DNA of 64,000 nucleotides, taken from contig NC_090781.1 in the NCBI RefSeq assembly GCF_040054535.1, positions 14,994,982 to 15,058,981 on the forward strand. Direction: 5' to 3'. Of this stretch, positions 20,139 to 34,000 are shown one piece after another. Origin of the DNA: Antennarius striatus. Lineage: Eukaryota > Chordata > Actinopteri > Lophiiformes > Antennariidae. Both the position numbers and the translations under genes were made by a program. The stretch's first letter is position 1. The number at the start of each line of letters is the position of its first letter. The notes under the pieces are model-generated. The model worked only from the letters and a program-made list of their open reading frames with translations, did no database searches and was not told the DNA's origin.

Positions 20139-20961
20139 ACATGTTCAGATCCCCCATCCAAATAGTGGGACACAGAACTGACAGCCAGTGTGTCTCTGCC
20201 ATTGTGCATGGTTTCTTCATTTACAGTTGAGAGAGGGAGTAAGCTATTTCCATTTCTGAAATTTTTGAACAATTTGATTACTGTATTCTTCAATTTCCAG
20301 TTCTGAAATTGCTTGGTATCCCAGAAACAATCTCATGTGTCATTTCCCCACCTACAGTATATATGTGAATAAGCTCACTTGAAAACCACAGGCTGTCACA
20401 TTTAACTCCACCCACTACCTGTCAATCAAGCACCCCACCAATCACGACGCCCAACCGAAACTTTTTCTATCCGGGGGCATCTCCCTGCGACGAAAACCGC
20501 TGTGAGGTTAGTGTGTGTGACCTGTGTCTACATGTAGACGGAGTTAAAACCGGCTATTTTCTGACGTATAACAGCTCCACGTCGAAGATGCGTTGATAGT
20601 TTGGATAGTTGGATATTTGTTCATCTGTTTCTTTTTTTTTATAAGTCAGAACGTTTATGTATTTATTCATTCATTCATTCATAATTCATTCATTCACGTT
20701 CCTCGCCCACGCCAGTTCTTGGTCAGCAGGGGAAATATTGTCAAAAAAAGAAAGAAAAAGAAATCACCTGCCACAGTGGACAAAAATGTTGTTTTTAAAT
20801 AAAAACCAATGATATGACCCAGGCATAATCACTGGCATAATCACTCAACATTACAAAAGCACAATCGATGTCCATACCCCAACCCCAACCACCCTCCCAT
20901 CACTACATGTTTACTGTATTTTCGTTTTCATCATGTCCAAATGATCATTTTCCATACTGCC

Positions 20962-20963
<2 letters not shown>

Positions 20964-21008
<45 letters not shown>

Positions 21009-21116
21009 GTGTGTGTGTATACTGTAAATGTGTGCAAGCATTTGGAGTTAAACAAAAGTAATTTCCCCACAGGAATTATTAATAGATTTTTTTATTTTTT
21101 ACCACACACACACACA

Positions 21117-21150
<34 letters not shown>

Positions 21151-21151
21151 G
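20964..21151. repeat. (TG)n(AG)n and (CA)n microsatellites
   Basis: A TG run followed by an AG run (about 20964-21018) and, roughly 85 bases later, a CA run (about 21102-21149). The reading frame that crosses both is repeat-driven. Confidence 0.93.
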
Positions 21152-22160
21152 AGAGTGTACTGCCATCACTAAAATATACTGTACATGTCTTGCATACTTC
21201 CTTATTTTGCTGACATTTTTATTCACAGGCTTTCTGCAAATTGCCACACACTTCAAACTCATGCCAACTGATATTTTAGCATGCAGTGGATGTACTAGAG
21301 CAAATGAAGCCTCATGACGCTTTGAACTGCAGTGAACCGATTGAAAAGCTTCAATGCTTCATGGGGCTTCATCTGCCTATCACTAACTATACATGGACAG
21401 TTAACTTCACAGTTAACATAATTTTAGTGTGTAATAACTGTTCATTACACACCACTGAATTCATTCTCTAAAATACTCAACTAAATTTTCCTATTTTGCA
21501 TTTGCTCGTTTTTATTTTTGTTATTTTTACTCCTGAGTTGATTGTTTTAGTCTATCACAAAACACAAAGTGTGAAATCAGTCTTTTATTTACAGTATGTA
21601 TACTATATTTTTATTTAACTTAAATATGTACACATATTAGAATGCTTTTAATAATGACACCATATGTTACACATTACAATGCATTACACAGTACACTCTG
21701 TTATTACATCTGTATGAAATAAATCAGATTTAAGGTAATTGATTAGTATTTGTGTGTTGACTGAAGTTATTATTTATTCCAAGAGAAGCATTACGCTCTC
21801 ATGGGAAAAAGTTAAGATTATTTATATATGCAAATTTTTTTTGCAATGAAATTATTAAAGCAAATTATAAAACAAAAAAAGCAAATATTTCTAGCATCAA
21901 TAAAAAGCTTTTGTTTTTTTAAACACTGCAGAGGAGACTCAGGACTTTGTTATTCGTTTACTTATTTAAACATTGCTATACTGTTTATGAGTTCATGTAA
22001 ATTAGCTAATTCTGCTCAAAATGTGTTTTAGAGATAGCGTCTTCCTTGGAGCATTTTTGCTTTGCATCTTCTTGTGCAGAATTCTGGTGATTACAACTCT
22101 ACTCAACTCAGCCATAATTTACAATGAACACAAAACACTGTTGCCACATTAATAAAGGCC
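21152..22160. other. Gene-free DNA ahead of the fam181b 3' UTR
   Basis: AT-rich sequence with no supported exon. It ends near the likely polyadenylation region of fam181b. Confidence 0.5.
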
Positions 22161-22163
22161 AGC

Positions 22164-22169
22164 TTTATT
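22164..22169 (-). terminator. Candidate fam181b polyadenylation signal
   Basis: TTTATT on the plus strand is AATAAA on the minus strand, about 710 bases downstream of the fam181b stop codon. Other AT-rich hexamers exist nearby, so this is a candidate only. Confidence 0.35.
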
Positions 22170-22877
22170 TTTCCTTCTCACAATGCTTTGATACATTAAA
22201 GGTATTTCCAATCAAATGGATAAAAGTTCAAATAACTAAGCTGTAAAAGGATGTAAAACAAATGCATTGTCACAATGTCATGGTCACAGCACAGCAAAAT
22301 GAGTTTTCCTTTGAACACCTCTTCAAAGAACTGTTACAAACAAAATTTTGAAAAAGTGCCTTGTTGAGAGATTGTTGCAGCATGTTTTTTCAAACATTAC
22401 AAAAAGTCCTACAATAGAATTTTTTAGCAATACGTGACATTTAGTGGACTAAAGCAGAAACCATTTCCACGACTAATGTGCTTTCTTTTAGTAAAATAAG
22501 AAATGATGGTGTGAAATGTCTTAAGGAAATTACCAAATTAATTACACAATGCACACTAATGAGCAGACTCATTTATAAGGGTGACACATGGCATAATCTG
22601 ACAGCTTCTCACACAGAATGCCATGAAATTGCAAGATGTTAATAAAATCACATTTGAAAAAAATCTATGGAAAAATGTAGTGAATAAAACTCGGGATTTT
22701 GAAAAGTAGATTGAATTGACTGTGAAAAGCTTTGGATATATTCCTTAGTTACAGAACACATTTTAACTTACTTTCTCTCAGGAATTTCATTGCTATTAAA
22801 AGGAGCTGATACAAATGGCTACACACAGTTAGATATATTTTTGTACGAGCAATCAAAATAAGACAGTAGTCAGTTTC

Positions 22878-23819
22878 TCATAGAGATGAATAATTAGTTC
22901 TGTTATAACTACCACTTAAATCATAAGTGACCTGAGTTGAGGAGCAGTCTGTAAAGAAGTTAGGGAAGGCCAAAGTGCACAGTGTGTGGTCGTCTATGGG
23001 CCCAGCTGCCTCAGAGGGGCAGTAGACAGAAGGCTGGACTGGGCGCTGGATCCCCGAGAGTTTCTTAGAGTTAGTCCAGGGCTCAGAGTAAAGGATACCA
23101 TCCACTAAAGGATGAGCATCATAGGAAGCAGGGTCCAGGCCACCCATCTCTGGCTGCACTCGGAGGGGAAGGCTTTGATAGAGGTCCTGATCACTGACCA
23201 TGTTGCTGTAGTCAGGCCCCAAGAGCTCAAAGAACTCTGCAGCCTCGGGATTTCCTCGTTCTAAGTCCTTGAGCGTCATCCCTGAGGTGGAATTGACTTT
23301 GGAGCAGTTGGCAGGCTCAGTAAAGAAAGAGGGAGGCAGATTGCGATGCCTCAGGGGTGGTTTCTTGGCTTTTTCACCCCTTATATCCTTCACAGGACTG
23401 AAGAGGGCTGCCAAGCTCTTACTCTGTAAGTTAGCTTGTACCCCCTCACGCTTGGGTGGCATTTTGTTCTGCAGAGGACTGGACTGAGCCAGGGGAGAGC
23501 CTTGTCTTTGTAATGGGGCCTCTACTGTGTTTCCAGGTGTTATAATTCCAGAGCACCTCTTGATCTGCTTCTGTAGATACTTCCGGTGGTTGACTTTCCT
23601 CTTGGATTTTACAGGTTTGTCCAAAGCCAGCTTGATATTGCTGGAAGCTGAGTCTATGAAGCTCAGCAAGTCCCTAGTGGTCTCTTTGTAATCCTCGTCA
23701 TTATCTGCCTCACCAAGAAGACTCCCATCCAGACCTTTCTCCACATCGTATTCCATCACTGAACCAGGGAAGCAGAAATTCATGAACTGGGGGTTCATGA
23801 TTGCAGCCTGAACAGCCAT
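22878..23819 (-). CDS. fam181b: Family with sequence similarity 181 member B
   Basis: One intact 313-residue reading frame in a single exon, as in other vertebrates. The N-terminus starts MAVQAA as in the mammalian protein. Residues about 46-90 carry the family's most conserved block, including LLSFIDSASSNIKLALDKP and then SKRKVNHRKYLQKQIKRCSG. A second conserved block (PPLRHRNLPPSFFTEP, about residues 154-169) corresponds to the omega-loop-type motif reported to bind TEAD transcription factors. Further family motifs are AAEFFELLGPDYS and the C-terminal VTYDLSGSYNRTNYSSL. It is shorter than the roughly 426-residue human protein, which has Ala/Gly-rich expansions absent here. Family knowledge places it as a nuclear, mainly neural protein. 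Its placement next to prcp agrees with the human order on 11q14.1 and favours fam181b over fam181a. Confidence 0.95.
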   Translation of the reverse strand: MAVQAAIMNPQFMNFCFPGSVMEYDVEKGLDGSLLGEADNDEDYKETTRDLLSFIDSASSNIKLALDKPVKSKRKVNHRKYLQKQIKRCSGIITPGNTVEAPLQRQGSPLAQSSPLQNKMPPKREGVQANLQSKSLAALFSPVKDIRGEKAKKPPLRHRNLPPSFFTEPANCSKVNSTSGMTLKDLERGNPEAAEFFELLGPDYSNMVSDQDLYQSLPLRVQPEMGGLDPASYDAHPLVDGILYSEPWTNSKKLSGIQRPVQPSVYCPSEAAGPIDDHTLCTLAFPNFFTDCSSTQVTYDLSGSYNRTNYSSL

Positions 23820-26800
23820 TACTGTTGAGGCCAGCGGCTACAACTGTGCCACTCACTGTGTTCCCTGAATCTGAAGATTCTTCAGAGCATCCTTTTTTTT
23901 AATCTGACAAAGACTTAGTCCTGATACTGCTCATAAACTTCCTGTAAACATTCCAGAAAAGAAGTGATGGGGTTCGTGCAAGGCAAGAAGATCTTTCAGG
24001 GGGCTGGCCCAATGATGTCATAACATCAAAGAGGAGGGGCAAAGAGACCACAGGATTTAACTCTTTGCTTGTGCCTGACCACCTGCATCTAAGATAGATT
24101 TATGTGAAAGCCCCCTCTGGGTTGTAGACAATTAACTCCATCAGCTCTCTCTCATTTAACTGTTTGTGTGTGACTGAACCAAAACTGCTTTCATCAATGT
24201 AGAGGTTATCACTGTAACAAAGATCTTACAAAACTTAAGAATCCTGATAGGCAAAGAATTTTTGAAAGGTATAATAATTCTAGATATTATAATGAAATAT
24301 ACAGGGGGGTTTTAGAATTAAAGTTAAATAACTACTAATATGTAAAGGTCGAGTTCCATAAAGGAATATATCATAAACTTCTTTACTCATGTGAGTAAAC
24401 TCTTGCTTGCTTTTTCAAAACAGACAACTTCCTGCCATCGTCCCTGTTTTTCTGCCTGCATTTCCAACCAGAAATCAACTTGTGATCTAATTACTGTTCA
24501 TTTAACTATCAAACAGAGGCTACATAGTGTTGGGGAAATGCTTCTCTTTTGTGGGAAAATCTTTGTGCTCAAACAGATGCCCCTATTTAGGAGAATCTTC
24601 CCAACTGCTTGCTTGTGTCTTAATCTGCTCATGGCAAAAGTTGATTTTTAGTGCATTCCCAGGCCAGTGGGAATATCTGCCCTGGCCTGACAACTATTAT
24701 GGGCTGCCTTTGACATAAAGCCCTACAGGGTCTAAATAGCCTCTATTCTTCGCCCAGCAGTGAAAGGGAGCTTTGTGCCAGAGATTCATTAAATTGCACC
24801 TCACAGCCCCTTCGTAAAATGGGTCTCAATAATGAACAGTCGATTTAACCAGAAAAGCTGCCGGAGCTGTTAAATTAAAGGGGAATAAAGTGAAGCTCAG
24901 CCTCGGTGTGCCGGTAGAAATGCTGACCTTAAAAAAACCTGGGTATAGAACTTCTCTTGTAAACAAAAATGTATTTAAGGGACATTTCTTTGCTGCTAGT
25001 TAATACAATGCCAGGTAGTTGGCAGCGCTGATCCCGTTTTAGTGGAAGTTCAAGTAGATTTTGAAAAGGGAAATATAGTCCAATTAAAGGTGTGACTCAA
25101 TGTTATTATTTCTATCTACGTTTGTTATGTGAAATAAGACTGAATGAAATTGACGTTGAAGTAAGGCAGTGACTAATTTCAGAGTTGCTTCAATAAAAAA
25201 ATAAAAAAAAGTCTGAGGCAGGGAGGGAGTAAAGCCGTTAACAACATTCTTTATTATGCTAATTTCAGGGGAGAAAGGGGACAGAGAAACTGAAACTGAT
25301 AGCACTGATCTAATTATCTTTGGCCCAGCCCAAGGCTGAGTGAAAAGGAGTCCAGAAAAACAAAGAGTTAGAAAAGAGAATCTTTCTGTTTCTACAGATG
25401 GCAATGAAAGACATTCTGTTATGACCTAGATTAAATAAATCATACTGAGATACAGCACAGACTTTGAATATTAAGTTGCACTCACTTCATCTGGAACGAA
25501 AGCTGGGTATTTATTCATGAGTTCAAAATGTTTTAGTCCCCTATGTTGACAAGTGTAGGAGGAAAATGAAAGTCAACTGAAGGGGTATCATGACACCATT
25601 TCAGTGGAGGAGCATTGGGTGCCCAAATTTATTTTGAATGCCACTCTTGCCAGCAGCGTAATTTTGGCGTTTTGACATTGTTACTGTCACACCAGCCATA
25701 TCCCCTCTTTTTTTTCTTCCTCCACTCAAGCAGCTTTGGCTTTTGTGCTGGTGTGTTATTCACATCACAAGGTCTGACGCACAGACCCCGGAAACAAGTT
25801 TCTATTGTTGCATAAAGGCTAAGAGGGTGAGAGGGGATGGGCTGAGGCATTTTGGAAAAAATAAAATAATGAACTGAGAGCACAACTGAGGACTTTGAAT
25901 TTTTATTGATTCATTTCAGCATGGAATTTACTTTGTTGTGGTTTTTAATTTCGATATTTTAGCAAGTTCCCCCTCCGGGATCCATCCAGTATTCAAATTC
26001 TGATTCTGATTAACAATTCTTTTAACATTAACCACCAAGGTCACATTATTGGCAGAATTTTCAAAAGCTCAATTTGTTTGATTTAAGCCTCTGGAGAATT
26101 CTGAGAATCTCATCTGTAATATACTTTGTCTTTTCCCACAAGTTGGGTTTCTCTGTTAACGTTTCTGTCATACACTATCTTTCCCAGAGATTTGACTGAC
26201 CCAGCAGTACCCAAACCCAAGGGACCTGGGTGTGGAGTAGAAAATTTGTGGCACACACAGGCTTAATCTCTTCCTAATAGTGTGTGGTCCCTGTCTGAAC
26301 AGGGACATACTCAGAGTTTGGGGTCGGGCGAATACTAATAACAGCGCTGATTGATGGGTAGTGTCAGAGACTTAGAAAAGGCTGACAAAATTAATGACCT
26401 TTCAGAGTCCTGAGAAAAGTTTTAAGGATGGCATTTAGTGGCTGAGACCCTGTCCTCCCCCATGTTTAGCTATGTTTCTTTCCATTTGGGTGTCTGAAAT
26501 CCAGTCATGCCTGTGACAAAATGTTGAGAAGTCAGGCTTTGTGTCCGCTTGTAGAAAATCAACTTACATACTCATCTCTTTCACAAATATGTTTTATTTC
26601 AAGAACTTCTGCTTTTAAAGAATCAACCAGAATAGCTAAAAGAAAGTTACAAAGCAAGATGTGTTTCCAAGAGAAATAGTCATAGTCTTGCTATTTGAAC
26701 TTGTTTTTCTTCTGTTTATTTAAGCAATGAGGAGAGAAAAGATGAGACTTAATGGGGAATTACATAAGTTTTCTTCAGTCCAATGCCTGCATTTACTCCT

Positions 26801-27600
26801 CACTTCACTCTTAACCTTCCATCAACCTTTCTCAACATCTTTTGCACCCCAGGAGTTGTATTAATAATATTACTAGCAGGAGGGAACAAACCAGCGTCTA
26901 CGGGCTGCCTTGCTACTGCAATTTAGAGCTTTAATGGGAGCTGGTGAATAAATGTGTGTCAAGAGGAATCCCACAGGTTGGTCCACAGGGGTGAGGTCAG
27001 CAACCCTAAAAGCAATAACCACCCACCACTCACTTTATTGGCATCCTCCGATTAGGCTTTTATTAAATCTCAAGCACACGCAATTGTTCCTGCTCAAAGG
27101 AAGTAACTTATAAGTCTGAGTCAAAGTGTGAGCTCTACAAGATAATAAGTAATATTATCATTTCCACAGAAAGACGTTTTTTTTTAGATGACAGCACCTT
27201 GAATGAAGGCAGTACAAGACATTGTTTTTCATTGAAGAATGATAAATTGATTTTATAATGAAAATCACTGCAAAGCGGACATGAAAGGAATGGATTTTCT
27301 TTATATTTGGTGCCAACTTTTTCTTTCCTGAGACCGAGACAGTGAAAGTGTTGAGAGACCTTCTACAATAGTATACACCTAGCTTTTACAAATGGACCTG
27401 ACTGACAAGAAAGAACTCAGTGACGTTGATTTTTAGTGATGAAATTAAAATACGGTGTGAGCAGCTCCTAAAGCTGGAATTCTAAAACTGACTGAAACAA
27501 GACAATACAAGTTTGGGCTAAGTTTTAGAGACCTTAATGTCTTTTGGGGGGGAAAAAACACATTAGGTTAATTTAATCTCCTGATAACGATTCCAAAAAT
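23820..27600. other. Intergenic DNA between prcp and fam181b, promoter-proximal at its left end
   Basis: Holds the presumed fam181b promoter and upstream DNA (the gene points leftwards). At 24014-24035 there is ATGATGTCAT followed by ATCAAAG (TCF/LEF-like core). The non-repetitive stretches near 24690-24920 and 26870-27070 are relatively GC-balanced and look like candidate conserved non-coding elements, but only alignment could confirm this. No exon was supported. Confidence 0.45.
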
Positions 27601-27619
27601 AAACTGAGGCAACATTCTT

Positions 27620-27825
27620 ATAAATAACTCCATCCAGGCATTTTCTTATCTGCCTTGCGGGTGATGGGTCTCCTGGAGCCTATCCCACCCAGCCAATCAT
27701 GTGGCCACATGAAATACAAACAACCACAAAAGCTCACATTCACACACCTATAGACAATTTAGTGCCACCAATTCACCATGGTTTTGAAGATGGGAGGAAG
27801 CCGGAGAACCCAGAGAGAGTTGTGA
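27620..27825 (-). mobile_element. Degenerate fish SINE-type repeat
   Basis: Contains the widespread fish repeat signatures 'catccaggcattttctta', 'acaatttagtgccaccaat' and 'gggaggaagccggagaaccc', in minus-strand orientation relative to the 52.7-kb copy. It is heavily diverged and truncated, with no intact tRNA-like head visible. Confidence 0.6.
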
Positions 27826-28031
27826 AAATAAAATAACTTTCAGATGATTACAATAATTTTTAAAATCAAAATCAATAATGAGGATAAAAGCAGAAAAAAA
27901 CTTTGATTCTGTTTCAAGAGTCATCCCTATACACTGATTAAAAAGAGACAAACTTTGGTATAGAAAACATATTTAAAGCTTAGAAATCCTGGATTTCGTC
28001 AATGTCTCAAACTCTTAAGAATTTATTGTTC

Positions 28032-31000
28032 TTAAGGACTAGAGGGTCGATGGAGTTGACATTTCTTTTTCGATTGTCTGATCCACTCTTGAAAATATAT
28101 CACCTCCAACGACCGGGCTGCTTTGACTGAAGGTGGGTCATGGTCATTGCTGTAGCGCAAGTCCAAGTGATGGGCTCCTTCAGGAATCATTATAGACACC
28201 AGAGAATCTGTAATGTTGTAAGATACTCCACCAGCTGACCACGGGTCCAGTCCTCCATTACTGATGCACAACAACAGACAGTTTGCATGGAAAATACATG
28301 ATTAGATACTCTTACAGAACGGTGTTCAAGTAGAGCAAGGAGCAGCAGCAAAACACAAACACATTCTAGTGAATTCACACTTTATAAACAGTCAGTGTCT
28401 TACATATTCCCATCCAGAGGCATTTTAAAAACAGAATGGATATAGGTGAAGTCATTGACTGATTAATTTTTATCTAGCATGCTATACTAACGTTATAAAA
28501 CAAAACACAAGATTGTATGTACAGTCAAACCTCAGTTTTCAAACGCTTCTGTTCTCGACCAAATCGGTTTTCGACCAAACCGAAAGTAGCCGAGCGTACC
28601 TGAACGCGACTCACTCGGGAGCCAAGTGAACTCGAATTCCCAGGATGCTTCCTCCGTAGCGCATTCGTGTTCAAAGTTCGATAGGATATCTTTTATTAAA
28701 ATAAAACACAGCGTCTATTTCTACCCTTTTTTATGTATGGTAAACAGTATACAGTGCAGTTTATGGTGTAAACCGAAAGAAGCAGAGCGTACCTGAACGC
28801 GAGTCACTTGGGAGCCGAGCGAACTGCCCAGGATGCTTCCTCCGTAGCGCATTAGAGTTCAAAGTTCGATAGGATATATTTTATTAAAATAAAACACAGT
28901 GTCTATTTCTACCCCTTTTTATTTATGGTAAACAGTATACAGTGCAGTTTATGGTGTAAAATACTAAAAATAAAAAAAATAAAAACTTGTTGTTTTTTAG
29001 ACTTGGAACGGATTAAAATTATTTACATTAATTATAATGGGAAAAATAGTTTCGGATTTCAAACAACTCGCTTTTCGAACAGCCTTCTGGAACGGATTAT
29101 GTTCGAAAACCGAGGGTTGACTGTACTCCAAATGCACCACTGACAGCTCATTAATTACGTTTCTGACAGTCCAAACTTTTTTATAGTTGGACATATGACA
29201 TTCATATTTATTCGATTGGGTACGACATACTTCAATGTCCGTCATGGAGGGATATCTAAATCTTTTTGCATATACATTTTAGATACACCTGTCTACCTCT
29301 AGCAGTTGCAGTTGCATGCAGAGATTTGTAAGCAATATTTACCTGAAGATTATGTTGCTGTGGGAGGCTATGTCCTTCCCCCCGTAGACTGTGCCAACCC
29401 ATTCAGATCGAGGCCTAACACCAAATATGGAGTTACACTCATCAGAAAAGGCCTGGAAGTTCCACTCTTCAAATTCAAACATGTCATGGACGCCATCTGT
29501 GCACATGGGCATCACCATCTCTGTACAAGCCTGGATGAAGGATTGAGCATTTAATGTGGCAGCTAACAGACATCTGTGAGGTGTTTTATTCAGAATGACA
29601 AGACTGATTCATGTGCTGTGTATTGGAGCACCTGGTAATACCAGCCCAGAAAGCCCAGGCTGCCAGTTGCTGTCTGAGATGTGTTGAGACAGGAGGAACT
29701 TCCAGTGTAGTTGTAGTAGACCTTCACTGCTTTAGAGACACCGTGCAGCAACTGGTAGTCAGACACAGTGGAATCCAAAGCAAGATACTTGCACACCACC
29801 TTGAAAATGTTGCACAGTAACATGCATAAAAAATAAAAAAAATCATAGCATTAAAAAAAACACAAAAATATCTATTTCCCTTATATTGTTGTTTGCAAGA
29901 CTGAAGATTTTTTTTCTTGTAGCCCATAAGACAAACATCCATCATTTACTGAAAGCAAACGATCCATCCAACATTTTGCTCTCCTCATGACTGTTTTATC
30001 TAACTACAGATGATTTCTTAGTGTCAAATCTAGATGGTAAATATCTGAGTTTTAGCTTCCGTTAAATTTCACTGCCCTGTTGTTATGGTTGCAGCAGCAG
30101 AGTTGGCTGCCACTGTTGTTTTACACTCTTTGTGAGACAGACAAACTGAGCTTTCTTGTTTAGAAGTTGGAGGGGCACTGCACTAGTGTGAAGTCTGTTA
30201 CTAAGGCTTTTGTCTGCGGGCTGGGGAGGAGTTGGTGGTCGATGGATGAGGAGGGCCACCGACATGTCCAACTAAAGATTTATACCATGAACAAAAAAAC
30301 ACTGCAATTGCTCCAAAGCATCCTCTCCTTACTTTTCAGATAGGATTAGGCTTATGTATTCATCTCTGCCAACAGATTTCCCTCCTCTAAACCTTCAATA
30401 CCCCGTTCTCACACTCACTCAGATAATCACATTAGCTTTGTCATTAAAAAAGCTTCTCTTTGCACCCACTGCCTAAACCGCTTAAACCCACCCATAGGGG
30501 TCGCATACATTAAAGGCAAGAAGCCAAAAAACACAAAATGTCAGTTTAGCACTTGTTTTGCCTTTCATGGTGCTCCAGGATGTGTTCAGTGGTTACATGA
30601 TGAACAAACAAATATAGAATCAAAAATGTATCACACTCATAGAGGTTCAATAATGGGACTGCTGTATGGGGAACTTGGAGGGGTGTCAAGGCACCCAACA
30701 AAGAGTAAGGGGTCAATAGCAGGGCTTGGTTTATGCACGTGATATGCCAGGGTGATGGATAGAATACACTTCATCCCAGTCAATCAGCCTTCGCTAAACA
30801 GCCGCTGCCTGTCACAAACACTTTGGCATAAAAACAAACGAACACTTTGTAATGTCGAAAACAGGAAGGAGAGTTTTAAAAACACTATTTGCATTGGCCG
30901 CAGTAAATGATTGCAGTTTGGTAAGTAATGCATTTTTATTTCCACATCAAGGGTCTAGTGAAGTATTTACTCCAATCACATTTAAATGAGAGTGGTGAAT

Positions 31001-34000
31001 GTTTGTTGTAACTCCTACACGAGTGGCTCTGAGCAAAAGTCCCGAACATCCGGAGAAGAGCACTTGAGAGATCTGATGGAGTGTGGAGCACTGATAAAAG
31101 TAATGAAGAAAAGAAAAGAAAAGAAAAGAAAAGAAAAGAAAAGAAAAGAAGTTTCCTAGGTGCTGCTCTTCTAAAGAATATTAAAAACTGAAAAGAAGCA
31201 AGATCCTTTTGAACAGTTAAAACATTAATTGTTGTAAACAACAACATGCAAGACAACAACACACACTTGCAGCACAATCAGCTGAGTCACACATTCTTTT
31301 CTATTAGTAATAGGCTAGCAGACCAAATCTGGTGTTAAACCAAAGACACCAATTTTAACGTTACATTTCGGTGTGAAACTTCTGCAAACAAACACTTAAA
31401 AATTAACCAGAACTTTTGTCCATTAACACTTATTTTAAAATTCTGTATTTGATTGTGGCTGCATGTACCTGGATTGGCCAAGGAGGAAGAGGTTGAAGAA
31501 AGTTTGCTTCATAGGGGTAGTCCACCATGGCCAGATTCACCCAAGTCTCCTGCAGCCATCTCTTAAAACTAAAAATGTTGTTTTTGTTCTTTAGAGGGGA
31601 GCACAAGCTGAATTCTTCTGACAGCCACTGAAGACCAGAGACTTAAAAGACAACAACAAAGAAGATTGCTAGTCACTCCTTTCTTATGTGAAATGTACAG
31701 TACAGTCCATGTTAATTAAAACAAGATGATATAAAACCCTCATGACAGCTCCCAAATGATAATACAATGAATATTTAACTCTGATTAACTTTCCAATGAA
31801 AGAACAGTCTGTCATTCTTTTTACTGCCTTACCAACTTCTTAAAAGCCATGAAGTACGTGCTTTGTGATACTCTGGACAATCGTCTGACATGACAGCCTT
31901 CTATTTTAGAAATAATTCAAACAGAAACCAGAAATGCAATGCCATGTTGGTGCCATCAAATACTCATATACTAACAAATTATTAAATTCAGCTTACTAAA
32001 GTTGCAGTACAGAACATCTGTCTCATCTTTCGGCTGGTCCATTAAAGTAATTACACAAAGACTACTGACATATTTATGATGCTGTACGCAGCCACACTAG
32101 CTGTAGCCTACTTCAGTGCTATGGTTGTTTACCTTTCAGTAACATAAAACTATTACTACTAAAAAAAACACAACAGTAAAATTAGTTGTCACAACTGTGA
32201 TGCTGAAGTAAGATTTTACTTGTCCTCATCAATGTTTTTACAGTACCTGTTCTGTAAAGCATTAAAATGATCTAGTACCACTGTTCACACACATTCTTTT
32301 AATTTGACATCCTATTAGAATCCTCTCTTCTTTTGGCGCATCATCACCACCGATGGTGTGACAGGAATAAAAAGAACCACTCAGTTCAGTGAAGCTTATT
32401 TCAACTGTCTTGAACTGAGATAGTAAAAACAAAGCTTCTCGGAGATCCTGCAAGTAAAGGTACTGTATATTTTCTTACTCAGATGTCAAGAGAATATAAA
32501 AGAAATCCGGCAGTCTAAGTTATGCAGGTTGTATATTTTATGATCTATGTTTTGTGCTGTAGAATCTGTGACCAGAAGAGAGGCTCTATGCATTACAGTG
32601 TAACCATCAGGAACAGCTGTGTGCTTTCTGGTGTTGGTAGACAGTTAATTAAATTCACATGTAAATCAACATGCAGATATTCTTCTAGTCTAATCTTCCT
32701 CATGAATAATTATTATTAATTATTCATGGATCTTTTTTTTTTATTCAGTATAATTCACCTGTGACAGACTCTGACAGTGTAGCATAAGATAAAATCCACT
32801 CATCATAACCCTGAGATTTACCGGTGGAAGACACATTTTTAATGGCCTTCCAAGACTTTCTGATGTTTGAATCGCAGTTGTGTCCACTTCTGGCAAAGTC
32901 CTGTGTTACTACTTTGTAGAAGTCTCCACATGGAACCAAACCAGTGAACTGCCAAATTGGTGCAGAGGATGCCAGAGCACTGAAAAACACAAGGAAACAA
33001 ACAGTATATTGATGCTGCATCAACATTTTCCTGAAAGTGACAAAAGCTGCACATCAGTTATCTAGAGTGGATGATGTATGCTGTAGAAACATCAGGATTG
33101 CACAGGCACAGTAGAAGCACATGAATAGTTGATTTTTAATTGTCTATTTAATATCTCAGATTTCTGGTGTCAAGGCTCCACAGTAGGCATGTTAAAGAGA
33201 TCCTGCTGGCCTCTCATGTTTATTAAACTCATTTTCCTACTGGAAAAGCTGAAGCAAGAGCTGAACAAGCAGTCTGTACAAAGCATACTGAGCTTCAGAA
33301 ATCAGATCATTTTCTCATTCCTCTCACTCTCCTTCAAGGGGAAGTGATGACAGATCACAAAAACAAAAAGTTGCCTTCCAACTAGAATGTCCCTCAAACT
33401 ACAGAAACGTCTTACCCAACAACTATGTGAGGATATTTCATCCTGAGCCAGGCAGAGAGCATTCCTCCATAGGATCCTCCGACTGCAATTACAGGGCTGT
33501 GCTGAGCTCCGGGTAAAGTTGTCTTCAGGTTTTGAATTAGCACTGCAAAATCTGCAAGGGCCTGCTCCGAGGTCAGGTAGTTCAGGTGTTTGCTGTCCTG
33601 CAAGCAAATGACAAGTATTCTTAAAAATTTAAGAGGGAACTAAAAATTCACAGGGAAAAGTATTTTCTTGCTATGAGAGTTATTTTTTTGTTGAAAAATG
33701 TTTGATACCTTTAGACACCTATATCATTTTACTTACACTACCACAAATGTTTCCAACAATTTTTTAAAAAGAGAAATCTTTTTGTTCAAGGGATCATTGT
33801 TATTGTCAGTGTTGGTCGGTAAAGAGTGAGTCCCATGACTCCACACTACTTTTGTCTTACATTTTGGTTAACATAGACAACCCCAGTGCCAGAAAATGCA
33901 GACTGTGCATTTCTACTGTTCAATTTTACACAAACAGTCCATGTTCACATACATTGTAAGATTCTTGTCCAAATGGCAGGGAATCTCCATAGTAACGATG

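Larger units (their letters stand above)
11300..20950. other. Gene-free intergenic DNA
   Basis: A long AT-rich stretch with scattered poly-A and poly-T tracts and no supported exon. A run of 14 G lies at 12667-12680. The block around 15030-15190 has balanced, non-repetitive sequence with homeodomain/POU-type AT cores and could be a conserved enhancer, but that cannot be shown without alignment. Confidence 0.5.
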
